Positions 1 through 7,601 of a stretch of 64,000 nt of DNA are shown in pieces (positions within the stretch are counted from its first letter, which is position 1; each line of letters starts with the position of its first letter). Both the position numbers and the translations under genes were made by a program. The notes under the pieces were generated by a model. The model searched no databases, was not told where the DNA came from, and worked only from the letters and a program-made list of their open reading frames with translations. The DNA is from Candidatus Thorarchaeota archaeon (lineage in GTDB: Archaea > Asgardarchaeota > Thorarchaeia > Thorarchaeales > Thorarchaeaceae), in the NCBI GenBank assembly GCA_016839245.1, contig JAEOUN010000092.1, positions 56,974-120,973 of the forward strand. Reading direction: 5' to 3'.

Positions 1-724
1 TGAATATGAGTGGAGCAGTTTCACCCATCACTCTCCCAACAGCTAGAAGTACTCCGGTAATAACACCAGGGAATGCTGAACGAAGGGTCACATTCCATGT
101 GGTTGACCATTTCGTGGCTCCTAATGCCAGAGATGCTTCTCGTAAGGACATAGGCACTGCTCGAAGTGCTTCCTGAGTCGTACGTAAGACTGTTGGAATC
201 ATCATAAACGCAAGAGTAAGGCTTCCAGCGATAATTCCCATTCCAAGATGTAGATAATCGACAAGGAATGCAAAACCAAATGCTCCAAAGACGATTGATG
301 GTATTCCAGCAAGTACATCAGAAGTGAATTCAATGATAGAACGTGTTGTTCCGGGTTGTGTATATTCATTAATATAAACAGCCCCGAAAACACTCAGAGG
401 TATTCCGACAGCAGCAGCCAGTAGAACTAGTTCGACTGTTCCAACAAAAGCGTTTCTTATTCCTCCTTCGAGTCCAGCTCCAGGAAAACTAAAAAGAAAG
501 TCTATACCCTGGCCAGGACCCGTTCCAAACACCTGTGCAAAACCAACTCCTGCCACTTGAAAGAGGACTAGAAAGAATGGTGAAATGATAATTATCATCA
601 CTGCACCTAATAGAATTTTGAATAAATAATCAGAAAGATGTCGCCTTGATTTTAGAGCATCTTTAAGCCCAATACGAGTGTATATTTTTCTGATGATAGA
701 TTCAGAAGGAGTACCAGCATTCAT
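1..724 (-). CDS. pstA: Phosphate ABC transporter permease PstA (partial)
   Basis: Integral membrane subunit of the high-affinity phosphate importer, pairing with PstC and driven by PstB. The reading frame runs from ATG at 724 off the left edge, giving 241 codons. Visible features are a first membrane segment around residues 40-60 and the permease coupling loop (EALRAVP, then LREASLALGATKW) that contacts the ATPase, followed by GRVMGETAPL. The start lies one base after the pstC stop, so the two are probably translated together. The C-terminal end and pstB are outside the window. Function follows from family membership and operon position. Confidence 0.9.
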   Translation of the reverse strand, partial: MNAGTPSESIIRKIYTRIGLKDALKSRRHLSDYLFKILLGAVMIIIISPFFLVLFQVAGVGFAQVFGTGPGQGIDFLFSFPGAGLEGGIRNAFVGTVELVLLAAAVGIPLSVFGAVYINEYTQPGTTRSIIEFTSDVLAGIPSIVFGAFGFAFLVDYLHLGMGIIAGSLTLAFMMIPTVLRTTQEALRAVPMSLREASLALGATKWSTTWNVTLRSAFPGVITGVLLAVGRVMGETAPLIF

Positions 725-725
725 T

Positions 726-1724
726 CTAGATATACCCCCTTGTTTTCATTCCGTGACGGATGAATAGTTTCGCAGTAAGTGTAAAACATACTGACATTAC
801 TAGGAGAATTAAACCAACAGCAAATAGTGCAGATCTCCATAGAGGGAAGACAAAGGCATAACCCAATTGATTTGTAATTATACTTGTCATAACATAAGTT
901 GGATCAAATAACGAGTAAGGTATCTGAAGTGAATTGCCAGTAACCATTAAAACAGCCATTGTTTCACCTACAGCTCTTCCAAGCGAGAGGACAACTGCAG
1001 CACCTACGCCCGGTAAAGCTGCAGAGAGTACAACCTTTCTTGAAGTTTCACTCTGAGTTGCTCCAAGAGCAAGAGAGGCTTCTCGAAGACTTGTTGGAAC
1101 ATTCTGCAATGCATCATTAGAGATTGTAACGACTGTTGGTAGAAGCATGATCGCCAGTATAATCCCACCAGCAAGAACAGAAAGTCCATTAGTTGAGCTA
1201 CCAAATATAGGTGCCACATTGTTCTTGATTATCGGTACAAGAACAAGATATGCCCAGAGACCATAGACAATTGATGGTATAGCAGCCATCATTTCAATTA
1301 TCATTTTAATTGATTGTCTGAATTTCATAGGACAGAACTCGCTGAGAAAGATTGCACCTCCAATACCTAGAGGTACTGCAACTCCAATTGCAATTCCTGT
1401 ACACATGAGAGAACCAACAATGAATATAGCAATACCATAGAGGTCTCTATTTGGGTCCCAAGTCGGATTTACAATAATTGCTGGACCACCATTTGGACTA
1501 GTAAAAATGGGAAATGACTCATACCAAAGAAAGGTTAGAATCAAAATAATGATGAGTGTACTAGTAAGGGCGGGTATGAAGAGACCTATACGCCCTAAAG
1601 TATCCACACGACCGGGTCTATCAGCTTCTTTAAAATCGTTGAGCGAGCGCTTGGCATTCTTCAATATCCTAGCAATGATGGATGCCTTAGATTCTCCCTC
1701 TGCTGCATTAGTATCCTCCTTCAT
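726..1724 (-). CDS. pstC: Phosphate ABC transporter permease PstC
   Basis: Membrane permease subunit of the PstSCAB phosphate importer, 332 residues. An N-terminal cytoplasmic stretch of about 45 residues precedes the first membrane helix (about 48-68). A periplasm-side loop follows, then the BPD permease core with PLGIGGAIFLSEF and the coupling loop SLREASLALGATQSE. It ends in a helix and a basic tail (KTRGYI). ATG at 1724 is preceded by GAAGG. It lies 29 nt after pstS and one base before pstA, all on the minus strand, forming a pst operon. Length fits the family. Confidence 0.93.
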   Translation of the reverse strand: MKEDTNAAEGESKASIIARILKNAKRSLNDFKEADRPGRVDTLGRIGLFIPALTSTLIIILILTFLWYESFPIFTSPNGGPAIIVNPTWDPNRDLYGIAIFIVGSLMCTGIAIGVAVPLGIGGAIFLSEFCPMKFRQSIKMIIEMMAAIPSIVYGLWAYLVLVPIIKNNVAPIFGSSTNGLSVLAGGIILAIMLLPTVVTISNDALQNVPTSLREASLALGATQSETSRKVVLSAALPGVGAAVVLSLGRAVGETMAVLMVTGNSLQIPYSLFDPTYVMTSIITNQLGYAFVFPLWRSALFAVGLILLVMSVCFTLTAKLFIRHGMKTRGYI

Positions 1725-1753
1725 CCTTCATTACCATCCATTTTTTGATTTCT

Positions 1754-2818
1754 TTACTCTATATCTTGTATCAACGTTGTAATAATATTGAACGAATATT
1801 GCTGGGCAGAAGTCCCATTTATGGGGACATAGCCCACCTCAGACACATAATTTTGACCACGAAGCAAACACCATGAAAGATATGTAATAGTATAGGATCT
1901 TAGGTATTCTCGATTCACAAGATAAAACAGGAGTCTAGCAATTGGGTAAGCTCCGGTGATTTCTGAATTCATAATATCTTGACCAACAGATGTAAGGTTT
2001 GAGGGAATTGCTTTGATTGTATTGACAACAGAAGGAGCAATCCACTGACTATTTCTCGGATTATACAAATCAACAGCTACAGCACCTTCCATGAATGCTA
2101 GACTAACATACCCGATACCATGATCATCTGCAATTACACCAGATGAAACGCTTGGATTACCATCTACTGCATTGATTCCTGCAGGGAAAGATAGAGCTTC
2201 TTCGTGTCCAAGAGTCCATTCATAATCTGCTCCATTTGAATTATTGTTCTCATTGGCTGTCTCTAACCATTTGGCAAATGTTGCCGTTGTTCCACTCGCA
2301 TCGGATCGAACATATACATTAATTGGTCCTGTTTGAAGAATAGCAACACCAAATGTAGCCGCGAAGTCTTCCCATGTTGTTACCTCTCGTTGAAAGACAG
2401 CTACAGCCATATCACAATCCATCTTGAAAATCGATCCATTAATTTGCTCATTGACAATAATTGCAAGTGCATCTGCTGAAACTGGTAGAACTTCAACTTC
2501 TGGATTTTCATCAATGTAGTCCTGTTTAGGAAAAGAACTCGATGCACCAACATCTATGAGACCCTGACTTACAAGAGATTGACCAAGACCTGATCCTCCG
2601 GGACTTGGATTTAATATTAAGCCAGGATTATCAGTAGTGAAATATGCCGCCCAAACTTGAGAAAGAGGATACACCGTGGTTGATCCTGCAGTTGTAATAG
2701 TGGCAATTGAACTCGTTCCAGATTGTGGACTAATGAAGCTCAATCCTCCCGCACCAATAATTATACCGATAATTAAGCCAGCCATCAGACTCGTCTTTTG
2801 TCGCCAAATGGATTTCAA
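1754..2818 (-). CDS. pstS: Phosphate-binding protein PstS (copy 1)
   Basis: Extracellular phosphate-binding protein that delivers phosphate to PstCA, 354 residues. One N-terminal hydrophobic segment (about 10-30) without an obvious lipobox Cys suggests a membrane-anchored binding protein. The mature part begins with the typical TTAGSTTVYPLSQ phosphate loop, followed by GGSGLGQ, DVGASSS and SDASGTTATF, which are family hallmarks. The start is TTG at 2818, supported by GAGGT about 10 nt upstream. It is a close paralogue of the next gene upstream and directly precedes pstC. Two binding proteins may differ in affinity or expression; that is inference. Confidence 0.93.
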   Translation of the reverse strand: MKSIWRQKTSLMAGLIIGIIIGAGGLSFISPQSGTSSIATITTAGSTTVYPLSQVWAAYFTTDNPGLILNPSPGGSGLGQSLVSQGLIDVGASSSFPKQDYIDENPEVEVLPVSADALAIIVNEQINGSIFKMDCDMAVAVFQREVTTWEDFAATFGVAILQTGPINVYVRSDASGTTATFAKWLETANENNNSNGADYEWTLGHEEALSFPAGINAVDGNPSVSSGVIADDHGIGYVSLAFMEGAVAVDLYNPRNSQWIAPSVVNTIKAIPSNLTSVGQDIMNSEITGAYPIARLLFYLVNREYLRSYTITYLSWCLLRGQNYVSEVGYVPINGTSAQQYSFNIITTLIQDIE

Positions 2819-2838
2819 ACAGATTACCTCTATATTTT

Positions 2839-2908
2839 GTCATGGACGCCAATAAATATACTAAATTAAGGTATTCGGATATCATATTCTCACCTTAGCG
2901 TCCATGAC
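2839..2908 (-). repeat. 11-bp inverted repeat between the two pstS genes
   Basis: GTCATGGACGC at 2839-2849 and its perfect complement GCGTCCATGAC at 2898-2908 enclose 48 nt in the spacer between the tandem pstS genes. In the minus-strand transcript this would form an 11-bp stem between the stop of copy 2 and the ribosome binding site of copy 1. No T-run follows, so it does not look like a plain terminator. A processing or mRNA-stability element setting the ratio of the two products is possible. Confidence 0.6.
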
Positions 2909-2920
2909 TTTTCGGAGGAT

Positions 2921-3970
2921 TCAGCTAGTTGGTGTCAGATTGTTAACAACACTGAATGCATAGGTCACAGCAGAAGTTCCACTAATTGGCACATAGCCAA
3001 CTTCAGAGATGTACTGCTGACCCTGAATGAGGACCCAATTCAGATAGACCAAAGTATACCAGTGAATATTATTTTCATTTACCAAATAATACAAAAGTCT
3101 GGAAATAGGATATGCACCAGTCTTGTTTGTATTCATCAAATTCTGTCCAGGATCTGTTAACTCATCAGGTAAGGCTTTCAATGCATTTTCCAATGTAGGT
3201 TCTACATATGCATGATTGCCTGGATTATACAAATGAGCAGGTGTCAGTCCTTCAAGGAATGCCAAACCTACATAACCAATTCCTTGTGTGTCTGATAGCA
3301 CACCTGATGCGACACCAGGATTTCCATCGACTGCACTATGACCAGATGGCCAAGAAACAGTTTCTTTATGCCCCAGTTTCCATTCATATTCAGCACCATT
3401 TGAGTTTATATTCTGGTCAGCTGTTTCAAGCCAACTTGCGAATGTAGCAGTAGTACCACTGGCATCAGCTCTTACATAGACGTGAATTGCGCCAGATGCT
3501 ATTATTGCCACGTTGAAGGTAGACTCTAATTCTTCCCATGTTGTAACATTGCCTTGGAAGATAGCTACAGCCATATCGCAATCCATCTTGAAGATTGAAC
3601 CATTTACTGAGGGATTTGCTGCGATACCAAGTGCATCAGCTGAAATTGGAATTATCTTTACATCAGTATGATTTGTTCGATAGTCTAAGTCAGGGTATGA
3701 ACTTGATGCGCCTATGTCAATTAACTGACTGGCAATTTGGGATTGTCCAAGACCAGATCCTCCTGTACTTGGATTCACTGTTATCAACGGAAACATCTCG
3801 TGGAACTGCGTTGCCCATTCTTGAGAGAGTGGAAAAACAGTCGTTGATCCTGCCGTAGATATAGTGTATGTAGTAGAGCCGCTAGTAGGTGTTCCAATTA
3901 AGTACAGACCACCAGCACCAATTAAAATACCTAGGACAAAAAAGGTAATTAATTTCAAAGTATTGTTCAT
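2921..3970 (-). CDS. pstS: Phosphate-binding protein PstS (copy 2)
   Basis: Second phosphate-binding protein, about 349 residues and the first gene of the pst operon. It has an N-terminal membrane anchor (about 5-25), then TISTAGSTTVFPLSQ, GGSGLGQ, DIGASSS and ADASGTTATF, matching its neighbour almost motif for motif. I chose ATG at 3970: GGAGT at 3982-3978 lies 7-8 nt upstream. The alternative GTG at 3979 would overlap that ribosome binding site. The gene is divergent from phoU across a 230-nt spacer with repeated motifs. The copies probably arose by tandem duplication. Confidence 0.92.
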   Translation of the reverse strand: MNNTLKLITFFVLGILIGAGGLYLIGTPTSGSTTYTISTAGSTTVFPLSQEWATQFHEMFPLITVNPSTGGSGLGQSQIASQLIDIGASSSYPDLDYRTNHTDVKIIPISADALGIAANPSVNGSIFKMDCDMAVAIFQGNVTTWEELESTFNVAIIASGAIHVYVRADASGTTATFASWLETADQNINSNGAEYEWKLGHKETVSWPSGHSAVDGNPGVASGVLSDTQGIGYVGLAFLEGLTPAHLYNPGNHAYVEPTLENALKALPDELTDPGQNLMNTNKTGAYPISRLLYYLVNENNIHWYTLVYLNWVLIQGQQYISEVGYVPISGTSAVTYAFSVVNNLTPTS

Positions 3971-4054
3971 GATACGCACTCCGTTTTTCTTTGAAATTTG
4001 TCAAAAAAAACAGATAGTTAAAAAATAGGCATCAGCTTCAGCTACGGTAATAGA

Positions 4055-4187
4055 TGTAAATGCATCATATGCATAATATTAAATCGCAAAATCAAGAATG
4101 ACTTCACAAATCAGAGAATTGGCAATGTGAATCAAACATAATGATTTACTATTTTGAATCAGGGATTATGCATTTACAACATTTACA
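4055..4187. promoter_or_regulatory. Candidate operator motifs in the pst/phoU divergent promoter
   Basis: The spacer between pstS copy 2 (leftward) and phoU (rightward) has TGTAAATGCAT at 4055-4065 and its exact complement ATGCATTTACA at 4168-4178. A further CATTTACA at 4180-4187 sits one base after the copy at 4171-4178. ATGCAT recurs at 4069-4074. One copy faces each gene, so these octamers are candidate sites for a phosphate-responsive regulator, possibly PhoU-family with its AbrB-like domain. The motif is read directly from the sequence; its role is inference. Confidence 0.5.
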
Positions 4188-4204
4188 GTTAATGGTGAAA
4201 AATC

Positions 4205-5218
4205 TTGAACTCAACACGAAAATTGAATCAGGTTAGGAATTCACTCTACGTCTATTTACCACGTGATTGGTGTGATGAACACAATTTACAGAAACATTCA
4301 GAAGTACTCCTTGAACGAATTCAAGATGGATCACTTCATGTGATTCCTACCTCTATGTCAAAAAAAGAGAGAGAAAGACTCAAAATTGGCATTGATAAAG
4401 ACCATAAGAAGGACCTTGCCAACTTGCTAGTAGGTGCATATATTGTTGGAGTTGGAGATTTAGAACTCAAGTTTGATGAATCAATGGATATGGCAACACG
4501 AGAAGATATTAGTAAGTGGGTTGACAAACTTGAGGGATGGGGAATATTAGAAGAGCGCAGCAATAGCGTTCTTGTAAGTGATTTATTATCTAGTGATAGA
4601 GAAGTCATTCGCAAGGTCCTAAGAAGGCAATTTGCAACAACAAAATATATGCTCGAACGCACCGTTTCTATTCTCGAAACAGGTAATGCTACAGACTACT
4701 CTCATATCATATCGAGGGATGAACAAGTTGATCGCAATCGGTATCTTGTAGAACGACTCTGTCATCTCGTCCTTCGTGATCCAAGTTACTCAAGATTGGT
4801 ATCACTTACTTCTTCTGACGCACTCAATTTTAGCATGGCCGCAAAACAAGTAGAACGTATTGCTGATCATATATGTGAGGCACTATTGGTATTAGCCAAA
4901 TCAACCACTGTTGAAAACAAGATTAAAGAACTAGCGATGAAAATTATGAATCTTTACGATAAAACAAGCACAGTGTTTTTTGGGATTGACGCCCCAAGCA
5001 GAATCCAAATAGAAGATTTGACAAGTCATGCATCAGCAGCATTTGATGCACTTGAGGAAGCAACGGAGTTGGCCAAGGGCCTACGCAAGTTGGAATCATC
5101 TCGAAAAGAGAAGAGCTCACATGAGATTCTCTTGGCTCTGCATCTTGGTAGAATAGCTTCGTATTGTGCAGATATAATTGAAATTGGAATAAACAGAATC
5201 ATAATGTCCCGAATTTGA
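4205..5218 (+). CDS. phoU: PhoU-domain phosphate regulator with SpoVT/AbrB-like N-terminus
   Basis: A 337-residue protein. Residues 1-48 (TRKLNQVRNSLYVYLPRDW and following) resemble the SpoVT/AbrB swapped-hairpin DNA-binding fold found at the front of archaeal PhoU proteins. The rest is alpha-helical with two PhoU-type bundles; DYSHIISRDEQVDRNRYL and FSMAAKQVERIADHI are typical PhoU helix motifs. The start is TTG at 4205, with GGTG about 8 nt upstream. It is divergent from pstS-pstC-pstA. PhoU proteins signal phosphate status to Pst. The AbrB-like part suggests it may also bind the shared promoter, which is inference. Confidence 0.85.
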   Translation: MNSTRKLNQVRNSLYVYLPRDWCDEHNLQKHSEVLLERIQDGSLHVIPTSMSKKERERLKIGIDKDHKKDLANLLVGAYIVGVGDLELKFDESMDMATREDISKWVDKLEGWGILEERSNSVLVSDLLSSDREVIRKVLRRQFATTKYMLERTVSILETGNATDYSHIISRDEQVDRNRYLVERLCHLVLRDPSYSRLVSLTSSDALNFSMAAKQVERIADHICEALLVLAKSTTVENKIKELAMKIMNLYDKTSTVFFGIDAPSRIQIEDLTSHASAAFDALEEATELAKGLRKLESSRKEKSSHEILLALHLGRIASYCADIIEIGINRIIMSRI

Positions 5219-5267
5219 GAGCTAAACTTATGAAAGATATTTGCAGTAAATCAATTGGTGAAGGATT

Positions 5268-6098
5268 GTGCGGCAACAACCAATCAATACATTAAATGAT
5301 TTGAGTAGTAAGGAATGGGTAAAAGCCACTAAGTCTTGGTTTATTATAAATCCCCGACCTAGAACAAGGAATCAATTCAATCATCCCGCAAAATTTCCCG
5401 AAGAATTAGTAAAACATATTGTTCAATTCTTCACCAAAACTAACGCATGGGTGTTAGATCCGTTTGCAGGAGTAGGGAGCACCTTAATTGCTTGCAACGA
5501 AATGTCTAGGCATTCAGTTGGTATTGAGCTTAACCACGAATTCATAGACATTGGAAAGAAGTTCTTATCCTTATTATCAAAAGAGCACGAGTGCCACCTA
5601 ATAGAAGGTGATTCGAGAGATATTACCAGTTTACTAGAGAAGCAATTTAATCAAAATGCTCCAACTTTTGATTTTCTTATTACGTCACCACCATATTGGG
5701 ATATGTTGCGAAAATCAAGAGGGGGTAACAATTCTGTCCATAACGAACGAAAGCAAAAAGGGCTCAAACAATTCTATAGTGATTTGAAAAACGATCTTGG
5801 TAACATTGAGGATTATGTTGAATATATCGAAACAGTTGCATCGCTTCTAGTAAGATTAAAGATAGTCCTCAGGAATGATGCATATCTTGCAATCATAGTT
5901 CAGAATATGAGAGATACTGATGGAGTCATGCGTCCAATTGCTTGGGATTTGGCAAGGCGTCTGTCAGAGGATTTTATACTTCAACAAGAAATGATTTGGT
6001 GCCAAGATAACAAGAAACTTGGATGTTGGGGGTATCCAACAACATATGTCAGTAATGTACACCATCACTATTGTTTAATTTTTCAGAACAAAACATAA
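5268..6098 (+). CDS. Orphan DNA methyltransferase (N4-cytosine or N6-adenine)
   Basis: A 276-residue SAM-dependent DNA methylase. Order of motifs: motif X-like FNHPAKFPEELV (37-48), motif I DPFAGVGST (64-72), acidic GIELN with Glu87 for SAM ribose, and catalytic motif IV TSPPYW (139-144). SPPY favours N4-cytosine but does not exclude N6-adenine. The X-I-IV order resembles the gamma-type arrangement, with the target-recognition part at the C-terminus. The start is GTG at 5268 behind GGTGAAGG. No endonuclease gene is nearby, so it looks like an orphan methylase rather than a restriction system. It follows phoU by 49 nt. Confidence 0.82.
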   Translation: MRQQPINTLNDLSSKEWVKATKSWFIINPRPRTRNQFNHPAKFPEELVKHIVQFFTKTNAWVLDPFAGVGSTLIACNEMSRHSVGIELNHEFIDIGKKFLSLLSKEHECHLIEGDSRDITSLLEKQFNQNAPTFDFLITSPPYWDMLRKSRGGNNSVHNERKQKGLKQFYSDLKNDLGNIEDYVEYIETVASLLVRLKIVLRNDAYLAIIVQNMRDTDGVMRPIAWDLARRLSEDFILQQEMIWCQDNKKLGCWGYPTTYVSNVHHHYCLIFQNKT

Positions 6099-6162
6099 TG
6101 ATTGTTTGTCGTAATTCAGATTATATGCACTTGATGAGAAATGTATATGGGATCGTGCGTAG

Positions 6163-6654
6163 ATGGAAATCATTGAACTATTTGATATTGAGGAAGACGA
6201 AGTAAGGCGGATTCTAAATTTACTGCCAGTGTATTGGTACCATATGAAAAGTCTTCCAGAACCATCTCTCCTTCCCATTATCAGAAAATTCAATAAAAAG
6301 GATAAATTTGTCTATGGAATTCATGTATTTACATATGGTAATTCAGTGATGCTTACAATTCTATCAGAGTATTTAATCGATATGAAAACAGTTTCTTTCG
6401 AAATTCTAGAAACATTGCTACCAAATCCAACAGAATTGACAAGAAATGACTATGTAGAAATTCGTATTTCTGAAATTATCGAAGATATATTACAAGATAA
6501 ATATGCTACACCAATCCAGATTTTTGTATGTCCTCTTTGTGAAGCAGTCTTTATCATCAATAATGATAGTGATATACAGGATGAGATGATACAGTGCAAA
6601 AAATGCAATAAATCCATGAAATTGAGTATGAATCTTTTTCCTCCGGAATTATGA
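6163..6654 (+). CDS. Hypothetical protein with C-terminal zinc ribbon
   Basis: A 163-residue soluble protein I do not recognise. The N-terminal 120 residues are mixed alpha/beta without a known motif. Near the C-terminus there is a CPLC...CKKC pair spaced about 23 residues apart, a typical zinc ribbon. It stands alone between the methyltransferase and an acetyltransferase gene on the same strand, with spacers of about 60 nt. No membrane segments or signal peptide are seen. Confidence 0.65.
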   Translation: MEIIELFDIEEDEVRRILNLLPVYWYHMKSLPEPSLLPIIRKFNKKDKFVYGIHVFTYGNSVMLTILSEYLIDMKTVSFEILETLLPNPTELTRNDYVEIRISEIIEDILQDKYATPIQIFVCPLCEAVFIINNDSDIQDEMIQCKKCNKSMKLSMNLFPPEL

Positions 6655-6712
6655 TTACGAGTTCAATACCATGACATATGATTCTTAAGTCAACAAAGAA
6701 AACCAAAGAGAT

Positions 6713-7597
6713 ATGCAAGACATACCTCGATCCCTCACAATAGAGGATTATGAAGAAGTAAAATCATTATGTCAAACAATTTGGGAAGGCAAAGACTATG
6801 TACCTGAGAGCTTTCCCAAATGGATCAATGATTCAAATGCTACAACATTAGGAATTTTCAATGGTACAGAATTAGTAGCAATATTAAATCTTGAGAGAAT
6901 TGAAGGCACCTCGATTGCCTGGGTACAGGGATTAAGAGTGAAGGAAGGACATCGCGATAAAGGCTATGGAACTCAGCTTACAAAAGCGATTATTGAGATT
7001 GCAAGGGCGAGTGGAGTCAGAACATTATGGTATGCTACAAGTTCATTGAATAAAGCATCTCAACATGTTGCAGAAAATGCTGGATTTACACTTGTAGAAA
7101 GCAATGGTTACTTTCGACTCTACAGTCCCTATCCAAACCATCCAAAACCAAGTCCAAGCATTCTTCCATTGCAGATTGATGCAAATCGATTCTATGAAAT
7201 CCTTTTGACAAATCCGGACCTAATAGGAAGTACAGTCGTTCCTCTTGCATGGGAATATGATTTCAAGAGTCTTGAAGGGCTCAACAGACTAACCAAGAAT
7301 GGAATAATTAAAGTCATCATTGATGAAGCAGGAAATGCAGAGGGAGTTTATTGCATGACATCAAGACAGAGAAGCGATGAATTAACTGCAGCGTATACAG
7401 TATTTGCAATTAATAGATCGATCTTTGTTGATATCATCTCTAGGACGATAGATGAAGCTAAGACTTTGAAAGCCGATAGAGCTGTGTATTTCTTGGGGCC
7501 TCGTGCAACTGAATGGGCATTTAGCTTAGGAATTATAGATGAAGAATTCAGAGATAGACGATTTCTTCTCTACGAACTTAATCCCTCAGCTAAGTAG
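6713..7597 (+). CDS. GNAT-family N-acetyltransferase, two-part
   Basis: A 294-residue protein. Residues 5-135 form a GNAT acetyltransferase domain with the acetyl-CoA motif A GLRVKEGHRDKGYGTQL (about 73-89) and a C-terminal AENAGF. Residues 150-290 look like a second, GNAT-like half without a clear acetyl-CoA loop. Such tandem proteins are common among uncharacterised archaeal acetyltransferases. The substrate is unknown. It ends four bases before the convergent giant surface-protease gene. Confidence 0.8.
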   Translation: MQDIPRSLTIEDYEEVKSLCQTIWEGKDYVPESFPKWINDSNATTLGIFNGTELVAILNLERIEGTSIAWVQGLRVKEGHRDKGYGTQLTKAIIEIARASGVRTLWYATSSLNKASQHVAENAGFTLVESNGYFRLYSPYPNHPKPSPSILPLQIDANRFYEILLTNPDLIGSTVVPLAWEYDFKSLEGLNRLTKNGIIKVIIDEAGNAEGVYCMTSRQRSDELTAAYTVFAINRSIFVDIISRTIDEAKTLKADRAVYFLGPRATEWAFSLGIIDEEFRDRRFLLYELNPSAK

Positions 7598-7601
7598 CCC
7601 A

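Noticed and set aside
202..393. Short minus-strand ORF inside pstA
   Set aside because: It lies in another frame of the pstA coding sequence and its product has no family features.
1..724. Suspected frameshift in pstA near 150-180
   Set aside because: Re-reading the complement gave a continuous frame (EALRAVP then LREASLALGATKW); the first reading had inserted a base.
5268..6098. Restriction-modification system
   Set aside because: Neighbours are phoU and a zinc-ribbon protein; no endonuclease motif was seen.
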